A stretch of DNA of 60,056 nt from NCBI GenBank assembly GCA_017540905.1, contig JAFYAC010000073.1:1-60056 (forward strand), read 5' to 3'. The notes beneath the pieces were generated by a model. It was not told where the DNA came from and ran no database searches. It saw only the letters and a list, made by a program, of their open reading frames with translations. Positions 8,048 to 16,278 of the stretch are shown piece after piece. How positions within the stretch are numbered: position 1 is the stretch's first letter; every line of letters starts with the position of its first letter. The position numbers and the translations under genes were made by a program. The stretch is from Kiritimatiellia bacterium (lineage in GTDB: Bacteria; Verrucomicrobiota; Kiritimatiellia; CAIQIC01; Lenti-01).

Positions 8048-8566
8048 TCAGAGGGAGCCGGATACGGTGTCGGCGATGGCCGCGAACGACAGGTGGACGC
8101 CCGCCAGGAAGAGCACGATCGCCAGGACGATCATGACGATGTACACCCATCCGGCCGCGCAGAACACCGTGCGCAGGCGCAGCAGGAAGGGGAGGGTTTC
8201 CTCGTGGACGTAGGGGGTCCGCTCGAGCGTGGAACGGGCGCCGAGCAACGCGATGCCCGCCACCAGCAGGGGGATGTTCCACGGGAGGAGGAGCAGCAGC
8301 GGGAGCGAGACGATGATCGTGCAGATGCCGTCGAACAGCATCCAGGCGCAGAGGCCCGCCGGGAGGGGTACGCGGCCTTCGCCGAGCGGCGGGGCGGCGG
8401 TCAGGTCGAGCGCGTCGCGGAGGGGGACCCAGTTGGCGAGGCCTTCGCGCCAGACGAGGGTGCCGGCGGAGAGGAGCCCGTCGATGTAGCCCTGGCGGAT
8501 CCTGCGTTCGTCGTAGGGGCCGCGCTTGTCGGAGGTTTTCGGGTCAACGTAATACCAGTTCACCAT
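8048..8566 (-). CDS. GYF_2-domain (DUF4339) membrane protein
   Basis: A 172-residue protein. Residues 1-55 carry the GYF_2 pattern: NWYYVDP, GPYDERRIRQGYIDGLL and TLVWREGLANWVPL, a small domain thought to bind proline-rich or other peptides on the cytoplasmic side. Residues about 75-170 form three or four hydrophobic segments. AAGG precedes the ATG. It heads the operon with the ThiF-like, Rmd-like and flippase-like genes (gaps of 9, -4 and 3 bases). No specific function can be assigned. Confidence 0.75.
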   Translation of the reverse strand: MVNWYYVDPKTSDKRGPYDERRIRQGYIDGLLSAGTLVWREGLANWVPLRDALDLTAAPPLGEGRVPLPAGLCAWMLFDGICTIIVSLPLLLLLPWNIPLLVAGIALLGARSTLERTPYVHEETLPFLLRLRTVFCAAGWVYIVMIVLAIVLFLAGVHLSFAAIADTVSGSL

Positions 8567-8671
8567 GGTGTGCCTTGCTTGATGGCTCCACTATGCCACA
8601 ACACGGCGCGAAAGAAAGGCCGAAATGAAACGCCCGGAATCCCGGAACGGGCGGGAACAGGAGGCGGGATG

Positions 8672-9694
8672 TCAGGGATGGGCGAGGGCGCGCGCCAAGC
8701 GGGGCAGGGCGGCGGCGGGACGGATGTTGTGGGTGAGGAGGTCGCGGATTTCCTCGACGGCCGTCACGCGGCGGAGGGCGGCGGGGAAGGCCAGGCCTTC
8801 GGTTTGGGCGAGGATGGCCTGCGCTTCGGAAGGGAAGTGGAGGGGTGGCGTGGCGGGGTCCTTGAGGGCGGCGAGGACGTCGCGCTGCCAGTTCTGGACC
8901 ATGGCGAGGACTTCTTCCTGCTCTTCCTTCACGCGGGTGGCGACGCGGGCTTCGATGGTGTCCTTCGCGACCTTGGGCATGTCGTCGGGGGGGGCGGCGC
9001 GGGCGGCCGCCTTGCGGCCCTTGCCCTTGGAGGGGGCCTTGGCCTGGACTTCGGCTTCGGCGGCGGCGGTGGCGCGCTGCTCTTCTTCGGCGCGGACGCG
9101 GTCTTCGAGTTCGGCCAGCGGCGCGAGGAGCTGGTCGGACCAGGCGAACACGTCGGCGGGGCGCCGGGCGGGCGGATTGCGAAGGAGGTCCAGGACGTGG
9201 GGATACCAGGGTTTGGCGGTGAGGTCCTCGGTTTCGGCGACGTCGACGGTCTGGGCGCGCGAACGCACGGTCGCCAGCAGGGCGGAGGGGGTGGCGGTGA
9301 CGAGGATGAGCAGGCTGTTCGGCGGGGGCTCTTCGAGGGTCTTGAGGAGGATGTTCTGGGCGTCGGGGTTGAGTCGGTCGGCGAAGAGGATGACGCAGGC
9401 CTTCCAGCCGCCTTCGTAGGAGGTGAGGGAGAGGAAGTCGATGAGGGCACGGGCGTCTTCGGCGCGGATCTGCCGGGATTTGCTTTCGGGCTCGACCCAG
9501 CGGATGTCGACGTTTTTGTAGAGGTCGGCCGGGGCGTCGGGGGCGTCGTAGAGGAGGTGGAGGATGGCCTCCGCGGCCGCCAGCCCGCCACCGCGGGGGC
9601 GTCCGGAAACGATCAGGGCGTGGGGCATCCGTCCGGCGGCGATGGCGCGGCGGAAGTGTTCGGCGACGGCGGCGATGTCGGGGGAGGCGGGCAT
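8672..9694 (-). CDS. holB: DNA polymerase III delta-prime subunit
   Basis: A 340-residue clamp-loader subunit. It shows the expected N-terminal AAA+ order: FRRAIAAGRMPHALIVSG at the start, an ATP-loop position without Lys (SGRPRGGGLAAAE, as is usual for delta-prime, which does not hydrolyse ATP), KACVILFADRLNPDAQNILLK, then TLEEPPPNSLLILVT and the sensor-like TVRSRAQTVD. Residues about 220-250 are an unusual Ala/Lys/Glu-rich insertion predicted to be flexible. The start ATG at 9694 has AAAGGA upstream and its own promoter at 9716-9744. Confidence 0.88.
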   Translation of the reverse strand: MPASPDIAAVAEHFRRAIAAGRMPHALIVSGRPRGGGLAAAEAILHLLYDAPDAPADLYKNVDIRWVEPESKSRQIRAEDARALIDFLSLTSYEGGWKACVILFADRLNPDAQNILLKTLEEPPPNSLLILVTATPSALLATVRSRAQTVDVAETEDLTAKPWYPHVLDLLRNPPARRPADVFAWSDQLLAPLAELEDRVRAEEEQRATAAAEAEVQAKAPSKGKGRKAAARAAPPDDMPKVAKDTIEARVATRVKEEQEEVLAMVQNWQRDVLAALKDPATPPLHFPSEAQAILAQTEGLAFPAALRRVTAVEEIRDLLTHNIRPAAALPRLARALAHP

Positions 9695-9715
9695 GGGTGG
9701 TTCCTTTTGGGGGCC

Positions 9716-9744
9716 AATATATGGCAGGGGGCTGGTGGTTGCAA
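9716..9744 (-). promoter_or_regulatory. Probable promoter of holB
   Basis: On the minus strand TTGCAA (9744-9739) and TATATT (9721-9716) are separated by 17 bases. This is a close match to the sigma70 consensus, with a predicted start about 15 bases before the holB ATG. Confidence 0.6.
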
Positions 9745-9805
9745 GCCAGTCCGCGGGTGGGGCAAAGGACGGGGGCAAGCCCCCGAACCCCCGGGGGGCG
9801 GAGGG

Positions 9806-10768
9806 TCAGTCCTTGAGGGAGAGGCGGGCGGAGGGGATGGAGTGTCCGGATGGGTCGAGGACGCCGGCGAATTCGGCGACGACGGTGCCGGGGAGGGTGC
9901 GGAGGCGGAAGAGGAGGATGTAGTGGCGGTAGTATTTGGAGGGGATGATTTCGCTGGAGGGGACGGAATCGATGCCGCCGCGGGCGGCGCCCACGATGGT
10001 GGCGCCGGTGCCCAGGCCGAGGGCGAGGAGGGGGCCGCCGGTGGCGGCGATTTCGGCTTCGGCGGCGTCCCGGTCGTAGTTGCCGGAGGGTTCGGTGGAG
10101 AGGAGCTGCTGGCCGCAGGCGCGGTAGATGGCCCGGCCGGGCTCGCGGGTGGCGTCGATGGCGGCGAAGGCCAGTCCGTTGGTCACGGTGGTCGCGATGC
10201 AGGCGGAGAGTTCGGGGTCGAGGCCGTCGGCGGGGGAGGGGATGGAGCCGTCGTCGCCCTTGCCGTAGTGGGAATGGGCGGTGCCGGCGGCGTAGGTGTC
10301 GTGGCGGAGGACGTAACGGAGGCCGATGCGGCGGAGGGCGGCGGCCTCGTCTTCGTTGACGCGGTAGAGGCAGAGGACCTCGGCGAGGGAGGAGGGGCCT
10401 TCGTCGTAGAGGCCGGCATTGCGCTCGCGGACGGGCTCGGAGGTGTTGTCGTCGGGGCCGCGGTAGAGGCCGCCGACGGTGCCGGCGGCGCCGCGGCCCG
10501 CGTAGTCGTAGCCGCCGCCGGGGGAGGAGGAGGTTCCGGCGTCGAGGAGCGAATCGAGGCGGTCGAGCTTGCCGTCGTTGGCGGCGAGGAAGGTTTCGAC
10601 GGCCCGGCCCGTCGCGAGCTGGTTGGCGACGGAGACGGAACGGGCGGCGCGCTCGCGGATGGCCCCGATGCGGTTGACGGCCAGGGTGGACAGGAGGGAG
10701 AGGATGGCGATGACGACGATGAGTTCGATGAGGGTGAAGCCGGCGGGGGATTTGGAGGGTGTTTTCAT
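9806..10768 (-). CDS. Type II secretion pseudopilin / prepilin-type protein
   Basis: A 320-residue protein with a classic class III prepilin leader: positively charged start, KSPAG|FTLIELIVVIAIL, cleavage after Gly10 and Glu at position +5 of the mature protein, followed by one long hydrophobic helix. GspO/PilD would cleave and methylate it. The rest (about 280 residues) is longer than a standard GspG and resembles the large pseudopilin-like proteins common in PVC genomes. It is far from the secretin cluster at 21-26 kb, but is the only pseudopilin in the window. Confidence 0.85.
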   Translation of the reverse strand: MKTPSKSPAGFTLIELIVVIAILSLLSTLAVNRIGAIRERAARSVSVANQLATGRAVETFLAANDGKLDRLDSLLDAGTSSSPGGGYDYAGRGAAGTVGGLYRGPDDNTSEPVRERNAGLYDEGPSSLAEVLCLYRVNEDEAAALRRIGLRYVLRHDTYAAGTAHSHYGKGDDGSIPSPADGLDPELSACIATTVTNGLAFAAIDATREPGRAIYRACGQQLLSTEPSGNYDRDAAEAEIAATGGPLLALGLGTGATIVGAARGGIDSVPSSEIIPSKYYRHYILLFRLRTLPGTVVAEFAGVLDPSGHSIPSARLSLKD

Positions 10769-10821
10769 GGCATTGGGTATCAGCGACGGGGAGGGGGGGA
10801 GGGTTCAGGGAAGGGGGGCGG

Positions 10822-10852
10822 AAAAAAGAAAACCGGCCGACGGAGCGGCCGG
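10822..10852 (-). terminator. Rho-independent terminator of the LpoB/YcfL operon
   Basis: Read on the minus strand, a 7-bp GC stem (10852-10833, CCGGCCG / CGGCCGG, 6-base loop) is followed by TTTTCTTTTTT. It lies 48 bases after the stop of the last envelope-operon gene and before the pseudopilin gene, so it separates the two transcription units. Confidence 0.8.
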
Positions 10853-10899
10853 GAGCGGAAGACACAGGGGAAGAACCCCGGGGAAGGAAAGGGAGGGGG

Positions 10900-11676
10900 C
10901 TAGAATTCGCGGGCGTAGAGGGAGCCCTTGCGGGGGACGGTGGCGTCGGGGAGGGGACGGGCGTAGGCGTTGGCGTCGTTGACGCGGAAGACGCGGACGG
11001 GGCCGACGGGGGCCGGGGTGTCGCGGCCGAATTCTTCGCCGGTGAAGGGGGAAATGAGGGGCTCTTCCTCGACGACGGCCTGGAGGACCATGCCGGGGCG
11101 GAGGCCGGAGGAGAGGCCGCGGTCGAGGGTCAGGGAGTCCTGTCCCTGCTTGCGGAGGATGCGGCACTCGAAGGGGATGGCGTCCACGCGGCGCTGCATG
11201 TCGGCCCGGACGACGCGCTTCCACTGTTTCAGGGCGGCGGGGTTGCGGGAAGCGGGGGAGACGAAGGAGGCGATCAGTTCGCGGCGTGCGGCGTCGGTGA
11301 GCTGGAGGGAAACGAAGGACTGGCCTTCCTCGGAGAAGACTTCGCCGGAGATGCGGTAGGTGAAGGCCGGGGCGTTGCGGGCGAGGGCGCGGTCGCCTTC
11401 GAGGAGGTCGACGCGCGGGGAGGAACGGAGCGTGCCGAGGAGTTCGTCGCGGTAGAGCGCGGCGATGTCCGGGTCCCCCTTGAAGGGCGGGCAGATGACG
11501 GCATGGCGGAGGGTGGAGAGGGGGGGGATCTCCGCGGCGGGGATGGAGGCCGCGGCTTCGGCTTCGGCGGCGTAGTCGCCATCGTCCGCGTCCGGCTGCT
11601 GTGCGGGGGCGGCGGCGGGGGCGAGGAAGGCGAGGGAAAGAAGGGCGGCAAGGGCCGCCCGGATGGGGTTTGTCAT
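10900..11676 (-). CDS. Secreted protein of the LpoB/YcfL operon
   Basis: A 258-residue protein with a signal peptide (residues 1-25, ending AAPAQ). The mature part begins with an acidic Ala/Asp/Glu linker, then HAVICPPFKGDPDIAALYRDEL, which resembles the start of CsgG/FlgT/LpoB-like domains that open with a beta strand and 'fix-address' helix. A central segment, YRISGEVFSEEGQSFVSLQLTD, follows. Towards the C terminus LSSGLRPGMVLQAV is like FlgT C-terminal SH3-type repeats. The exact family is uncertain. It is the last gene of a six-gene envelope operon and is followed by a terminator. Confidence 0.7.
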   Translation of the reverse strand: MTNPIRAALAALLSLAFLAPAAAPAQQPDADDGDYAAEAEAAASIPAAEIPPLSTLRHAVICPPFKGDPDIAALYRDELLGTLRSSPRVDLLEGDRALARNAPAFTYRISGEVFSEEGQSFVSLQLTDAARRELIASFVSPASRNPAALKQWKRVVRADMQRRVDAIPFECRILRKQGQDSLTLDRGLSSGLRPGMVLQAVVEEEPLISPFTGEEFGRDTPAPVGPVRVFRVNDANAYARPLPDATVPRKGSLYAREF

Positions 11677-11701
11677 GGGAATCCTCGTGGGGGAATGGCG
11701 G

Positions 11702-12223
11702 TCAGAAGGCCATGTTGATGACGGGGAAGAAGGTCAGGGGGCCGTCGTCGATGAGGTTGATGAGGCCGATTTGGACGCCGCGGAGGGAGACGGCCTGGTT
11801 GACGATGCCGATTTGCAGGCCGGTCATGTCGTTGGCCTTGTTGAAGGCGCCGAGGAGGATGCCGGAGGCGTCGCCCGCGACGGAATTGAAGAAGCCGACG
11901 GCCAGGCCCGCGAGGGCGGCGTCGTAGTTGCTGATGCCGACTTCGACGCCGGAGAAGTGCATCTCCGAGGTGTTGAAGAGGTTCGCGCGGATGGCCCGGA
12001 TGTCGTCGCCGAGGGAGACGAGGCCGAGGTCGATGCCGGTGACCGTGGTGTTCCGGGAGGCGGCCAGGTTGAGGCGCAGGCCGACGACGTCGGTCTCCTC
12101 CGGGAAGATTTGGCAGGAGGAACCGGCGATGCCGAGCTGGAGGGGCGTCCAGGAGGGGGCGGCGAGGGCGGCGGTGGCCGAGAGGAGGGCGGCGAGGGAG
12201 CAGGCGAAGAGGCGGGTTTTCAT
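11702..12223 (-). CDS. Small secreted beta-repeat protein (LA_2272-like)
   Basis: A 173-residue protein with a clear signal peptide (MKTRLFACSLAALLSATAALA). The mature part is built of short repeating strands with the pattern G-x-x-x-G-h-x-N: VVGLRLNLAA, VTGIDLGLVS, FSGVEVGISN, ASGILLGAFN, MTGLQIGIVN, LRGVQIGLIN. This is typical of LA_2272-type surface repeat proteins, which probably form an outer-membrane or surface beta structure. AAAGG lies upstream of the ATG. It sits between lpoB and the last operon gene (gaps 65 and 25 bases). The role is unknown. Confidence 0.75.
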   Translation of the reverse strand: MKTRLFACSLAALLSATAALAAPSWTPLQLGIAGSSCQIFPEETDVVGLRLNLAASRNTTVTGIDLGLVSLGDDIRAIRANLFNTSEMHFSGVEVGISNYDAALAGLAVGFFNSVAGDASGILLGAFNKANDMTGLQIGIVNQAVSLRGVQIGLINLIDDGPLTFFPVINMAF

Positions 12224-12288
12224 GGGATGGGGCCTTTCTGTGGAAGAGAACGGTTGAAAGCGGATAGCGAAAAGACGGTGGGGGCGGG

Positions 12289-12870
12289 TCAGAAGATGGA
12301 GCGGACCTTGGTCTTGCGGATTTCCTTTTCGTCGGCCCAGTCGATGGTGCCGGTGCGGAGGTTGCGCAGGTTGAGGGTGAACTTGTAGTAGACGTCGGTG
12401 ACGCGGCCGAACTTCTGCTCGATTTCGGAGAGGTTGGCGGTGAGCATGTATTCGGCGGCGACCTGCTGGCCGAATTGGACGGGGTTGGCGGCGGCCTGCT
12501 GCTGGTAGGCGAGTTCCTGTTGGAGGGAGGCTTCGGTGGTGCGGTCCTGGAAGGTGAAGCGGCCGGAGCGGATCAGGCGCGTGCGGATGGAGTCGGTGAT
12601 GGATTCGGTGTCGATGTGCTGCATGGTCTTGTTCTTGACGGGATCGATGATGAGCACGGGGCGGTGCCCGTCGGCCGGCAACGGCGCGGTGGCGAGCATG
12701 GAATCGACCATGGCGGTCGCAGTCTGCTGGAGGTCGGAGGAGCCGAAGTCGGTGCTGAGGGGCTTGGTGGAGGTGGGGTCGCCGTAGTCGATGGTGGTGG
12801 CGCAACCGGCGAGGAGGAGGGCGGCGGCGAGGGCGGCGGCGGGGAGGAGGAGGAGGTTGGCGGATTTCAT
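12289..12870 (-). CDS. lpoB: Penicillin-binding protein activator LpoB-like lipoprotein
   Basis: A 193-residue lipoprotein with lipobox LLAG|C (Cys23). The mature domain follows LpoB/COG3417: RPVLIIDPVKNKTMQHIDTESITDSIRTRLIRSGRFTF, then EYMLTANLSEIEQK and YYKFTLNLRNLRTGTIDWADEKEIRK. In enterobacteria LpoB spans from the outer membrane to activate PBP1b. YcfL is encoded immediately upstream, as in E. coli (ycfL-lpoB), which strongly supports the assignment. AAAGG precedes the ATG. The cognate PBP is not in the window. Confidence 0.88.
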   Translation of the reverse strand: MKSANLLLLPAAALAAALLLAGCATTIDYGDPTSTKPLSTDFGSSDLQQTATAMVDSMLATAPLPADGHRPVLIIDPVKNKTMQHIDTESITDSIRTRLIRSGRFTFQDRTTEASLQQELAYQQQAAANPVQFGQQVAAEYMLTANLSEIEQKFGRVTDVYYKFTLNLRNLRTGTIDWADEKEIRKTKVRSIF

Positions 12871-12938
12871 TGGGGAAGGACCTTTCTTGGTTGGAGGGTT
12901 GGAGGGTTTCCGGGGTTTCGGGGAAATGGGAAGGGGCA

Positions 12939-13385
12939 TCAGTGGATGTACTTCTTGGAGCGGTCGGCTTCGCGGATGCGGATGCGGAAGGACTCGGCGG
13001 CGGCGGAAGGGGCGACGCCGATGACGGGGCGCGTTTCGCGGCCTTCGAGGGTGAGGACGTGCCAGGGTTCGGCGTCGGGGTCGATTTCGATGCCGTTGGC
13101 GTCGCACCAGACGAACTTGTACTGGACCTGGACGCTCTTGTTGCGGGCGGAGGTGAGGGTGAGGCGGGCGCGGAGCAGGCCGTTGGCCGTCTGGTCGGTG
13201 CGGACGTTGCCGAGGAGGACCTGGCGGGCCAGACGGGTGTTGTCGGCCTGGAGGTACTGCTGGTAGACGCCGTATTCGTCGGGGGCGACGGTGGCGGTGA
13301 CGCCGGTGGTGTTGGGGGCGGCGCAGCCGGCGAGGATGGCGGCGGCGGCGGCGAGGGCGAGGAGGGGGACGGGGGTGGGTTTCAT
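12939..13385 (-). CDS. ycfL: YcfL family (DUF1425) lipoprotein
   Basis: A 148-residue lipoprotein with lipobox ILAG|C (Cys21). The core has the YcfL/COG5633 pattern: LLGNVRTDQTANGLLRARLTLTS, VQVQYKFVWCDANGIEID and a tail with ESFRIRIREADRSKKY. AGGAG lies upstream of ATG 13385. YcfL lies next to lpoB in many Gram-negatives; its function is not established. The AT-rich heptamer array lies just upstream of this gene, in the 124-bp gap after the PEGA gene. Confidence 0.85.
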   Translation of the reverse strand: MKPTPVPLLALAAAAAILAGCAAPNTTGVTATVAPDEYGVYQQYLQADNTRLARQVLLGNVRTDQTANGLLRARLTLTSARNKSVQVQYKFVWCDANGIEIDPDAEPWHVLTLEGRETRPVIGVAPSAAAESFRIRIREADRSKKYIH

Positions 13386-13426
13386 GGGTGTCTCCTGGGG
13401 GTTGGGGGGCGGGTTGGGGGGGGGCA

Positions 13427-13513
13427 AATTTTGAATTTCAGATTTCAGATTTCAATTTTCAACAATCTCAGATTTCAGATTTCAAATCTCAGATTTCAGA
13501 TTTCAAATCTCAG
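13427..13513. repeat. AT-rich heptamer/21-bp tandem array (family C, copy 1)
   Basis: This 87-bp tract is built from CAGATTT, CAAATCT and CAATTTT-type heptamers. From about 13468 it contains two consecutive 21-bp units, each made of three heptamers. It begins at the TGA stop of the PEGA gene and ends 42 bases before the YcfL start. It is strikingly A/T-rich against GC-rich surroundings. A second copy lies at 43696-43759. Confidence 0.85.
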
Positions 13514-14610
13514 GGTTGGGCGGGGGGGAGGTCGACGAGGACGCCGGTGGGGGCGTCGGAGCCGATGGAGAGGACTTGGGGGGCGCCGTCGATGCGGGTG
13601 AAGCTGTTGGAGGCGGCGACGGCCTGGCCGTGGGCGAGGGCGGCCTGCGCCTCGGCCTGCTGGCGGATGACGTCGTCGTCGCGGTCCTGGGCCATCTGCT
13701 GACCGCGGCGGTCGAGGCCGGAGCCGGAGTATTCGAGGGCGATGTCGAGGGTCTGGCCGTCGCGGAGCTTGACGCTGTTTTCCCAGGCGGCGTAGCCTTC
13801 CTTGGAGACGCGGAGGCGGTGGACGCCGGGGGCCATGCGGAAGGTGCCGGGGGCGGTGCCGATCGCCACGCCGTCGAGTTCGACGGTGGAGGCGGCGGGG
13901 GCGTTGACGGTGACTTCGATTTCGTCGGCGGCCGCGGCGGTGGCGGTTCCGGCGATGGAGCCGGCGTCGAGGGAGCCGGAGGAGACGGCGGACTGGACGC
14001 GGGAGGCGATTTCGCGGGAGCCCTGGTCGAGCATCATGTCGAGCTGGTCGTAGGCGGCGGTCTGCTGGAAGGCGGTGTCGGTGATGCGGTCGGTGACGGT
14101 GACGCGGTCGCCGTAGAGCTGGGAGCCGTCGCGGCCGTCGAGGACGCGCAGGGCGATGCGGAGGACGCGGGTGCGGCTGGTGGTGGGGAGGCCGTAGGCC
14201 TGGGAGCGGACTTCGTTCTCGGCCACGGAGACGATGGAAGCCATCACGAGGCAATCGGCGTCGAGGGTGCGGGCGACGTTGAGGGCGCTGGCGGCTTCGG
14301 AGGGGGTGGTGTCGACGGCGCTTTCGCCCTTGGCGGACTGGAGGAGTTCGAGGGCGCGGTGGAGCGCCTCGGGGTAGGCGGCGTCGGTGGGGGAGGCGGC
14401 GCTGCGGTCGAGGACGTCCTCGGGTCGCACGACGGAGAAACCGGCCTGGGAGAGGTCGCTGGCGAGGGTGTCGGCGAAGGCTTCGAGCTTGGAGTCGAAG
14501 GCGGCCCCGGCGCGGTTCTGCACGAAGAGGGCGGCACGGGGGGCGGCGAGCGCGGCGGCGGCCAGCAGGCTGCATCCAAGCCAGGCGGAAAGCAATTTTT
14601 TGTTCATCAT
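13510..14610 (-). CDS. Secreted PEGA-domain protein
   Basis: A 366-residue protein with a signal peptide (MMNKKLLSAWLGCSLLAAAALAAP). The first half, ALFVQNRAGAAFDSKLEAFADTL and onward, resembles CsgG/TolB-like sensor folds that scan for gene-product names. Residues about 215-290 contain a PEGA domain: IEVTVNAPAASTVELDGVAIG then GTFRMAPGVHRLRVSKEGY and WENSVKL. PEGA domains are small surface-exposed beta modules. AAGGAG lies 9 bases before the first of two adjacent ATGs. It is the second gene of the envelope operon, 28 bases after the COG3014 gene. Confidence 0.78.
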   Translation of the reverse strand: MMNKKLLSAWLGCSLLAAAALAAPRAALFVQNRAGAAFDSKLEAFADTLASDLSQAGFSVVRPEDVLDRSAASPTDAAYPEALHRALELLQSAKGESAVDTTPSEAASALNVARTLDADCLVMASIVSVAENEVRSQAYGLPTTSRTRVLRIALRVLDGRDGSQLYGDRVTVTDRITDTAFQQTAAYDQLDMMLDQGSREIASRVQSAVSSGSLDAGSIAGTATAAAADEIEVTVNAPAASTVELDGVAIGTAPGTFRMAPGVHRLRVSKEGYAAWENSVKLRDGQTLDIALEYSGSGLDRRGQQMAQDRDDDVIRQQAEAQAALAHGQAVAASNSFTRIDGAPQVLSIGSDAPTGVLVDLPPAQP

Positions 14611-14638
14611 TTCGCGGGTCTCCTTGGAGGTTCGGTTC

Positions 14639-16135
14639 CTATGGTTGCACAAACGCGTGGGAATAGAAAGCCCAATCCGCGCGCGTGACGTACAACAGGG
14701 TCGTTTTGCCGGGCGCGAGGGTTACAGGCAGGTCGATGCCGCCGCCGCCGGCCCAGCGGAGGGAGGCGGTGGCGGTGCCGGAGGAGGCGTCGGGCCAGGC
14801 TTCGGCGGCCTGGATGGTGTCGGGGAGGGTCAGCCAGCTGCGGAGGTCGGCCTGCTCGGAAGCGACGTTGTAGAGGCTCAGGAGGAGGACGGCGGCGTCG
14901 GCGCCGCCGGAATGCTGGTCGTGGCCGTGGCCGTGGTAGTGGCCGCCGTCGATGTTGCCGGCGGCGCCCAGGGCGGCGCTCTTGGCGACGGCCCGGGCGA
15001 TCTGGCGCGCCAGGATGCCCGGCATGCGCTCGGAGAGGGCGCGGGCCGCGAGCGAGGAGATGCGGCAGAGGGGGGCCAGGGGCGCGTCGGGGGCGCCGGG
15101 GACGTGCAGGGTGATGCGGCCGGCGGGGCTGGGGCATTTGCCGTAGACGGGGATGTTGATGGCGCCGAGGCCGCCTGAGACGGGGAAGGGGATGTAGAGG
15201 TCGGCCTTCTGCGCGACGTGGCCTTCCTCGACCATGACCACGAGGTGGGCCTTGCCGGCGTAGGCTTCCGTGCCGGCGGCGGGGGTGGACGCGGCGTCGG
15301 GGAAGCGGCGGGAGAGGTCGGCGAGGTCCTCGCGCATGCCCAGGCGCTTGGCGAGGCGGATGGCGGAGGTCTGGAGGGCGGGGGTGGAGGGGGCGAGTTC
15401 GAGGGCGCGCTTGTAGTCGATGTAGGCGTCGTTGGCTTCGCCGCGCATCTCCCAGACGACGGCGGAGAGGAAGAAGACCGCGGCGTTCAGGAAGGAGTTC
15501 TTGGCCTGCCCGGCGAGTTCGTCGAGCCCGGCGTAGGCCTTGGAAACGGCGGTGCGGGTCTCGGAAGGGGCGTCCGCCAGCGGGTCGGAGGCGGAGGAGT
15601 CGTTGCGGGAGGCGGCCTTGGCGACTTCGGCGTCGTGCTGCCTGAGGGCCTCCTCCTGGACGCGGTTGGCGCGGCGGATTTCGACGCCGGCGCCGTCGAG
15701 GTCCCGGGAACCGAGGTAGTTGAGGGCCTGGTAGTGGTGGACGAGGGCCTGCTCGTAGGCGGGGGCGCGGTACTCGATGGCCTTGTCGTTGACCAGGACG
15801 GCGGAGGCCTGCTGGGCGGCGACCCTGGCCGCGAACACCGCTTCGTCGCCCTGCGCGGCGGTGCGGGCGATGGCCTTGTCGAAGGCGTCGCGCGAGGCGG
15901 CGTAGTCCCCGTAGAGCTGGGCGGTGCGGCCGGCTTCGCTGGCGAAGAGGACTTCGTCGCGGCCCTGGATGCGCGAGACCAGTTCGGCGGTGGCCGGACG
16001 GAGGTCTTCGCCGCGGTCCATCGGACCGAGGACAACCTGGTTCACGCCGGTGGGATAGTGGCTGAAAGTGCCGCAACCGGCGAGGAGCGCGGCGGCGAGG
16101 GGCGCGGCTATCGGATGGAGCGTGCGGGGAAGCAT
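14639..16135 (-). CDS. COG3014-family lipoprotein with TPR-like region
   Basis: A 498-residue lipoprotein with lipobox LLAG|C (Cys21). Residues about 50-270 are helical with TPR-like pairs (LYGDYAASRDAFDKAIA, EMRGEANDAYIDYKRALEL). The C-terminal half is beta-rich and contains a His-rich loop (HYHGHGHDQH, about residue 400), possibly metal binding. COG3014 proteins are encoded next to LpoB (COG3417) and YcfL (COG5633) in several Gram-negatives, and that association is kept here. It is the first gene of the operon. The Shine-Dalgarno sequence is weak; the start was chosen for the lipobox. Confidence 0.78.
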   Translation of the reverse strand: MLPRTLHPIAAPLAAALLAGCGTFSHYPTGVNQVVLGPMDRGEDLRPATAELVSRIQGRDEVLFASEAGRTAQLYGDYAASRDAFDKAIARTAAQGDEAVFAARVAAQQASAVLVNDKAIEYRAPAYEQALVHHYQALNYLGSRDLDGAGVEIRRANRVQEEALRQHDAEVAKAASRNDSSASDPLADAPSETRTAVSKAYAGLDELAGQAKNSFLNAAVFFLSAVVWEMRGEANDAYIDYKRALELAPSTPALQTSAIRLAKRLGMREDLADLSRRFPDAASTPAAGTEAYAGKAHLVVMVEEGHVAQKADLYIPFPVSGGLGAINIPVYGKCPSPAGRITLHVPGAPDAPLAPLCRISSLAARALSERMPGILARQIARAVAKSAALGAAGNIDGGHYHGHGHDQHSGGADAAVLLLSLYNVASEQADLRSWLTLPDTIQAAEAWPDASSGTATASLRWAGGGGIDLPVTLAPGKTTLLYVTRADWAFYSHAFVQP

Positions 16136-16215
16136 GGCGGGAATGTAGCGCAGACCATGGCGGATGTCATGCGGAAAAGGGGCGGTTTTCCAGGCGGCGG
16201 GGAATGGTGGAGCGG

Positions 16216-16256
16216 TTTTCCAACCATTGGAAAAAAAGTTTCCAACCATTGGAAAA
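16216..16256. repeat. TTTTCCAA-N3-TTGGAAAA dyad repeats (family B, 2 units)
   Basis: Two inverted-repeat units (16216-16234 and 16239-16256) have arms TTTTCCAA / TTGGAAAA and central triplet CCA. They lie between the stop of glmS and the start of the COG3014 operon, both on the minus strand. The other arrays are at 42091-42190 and 59823-59894. Confidence 0.85.
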
Positions 16257-16278
16257 CCGGGGCGGGGCGGGGGAGCGG

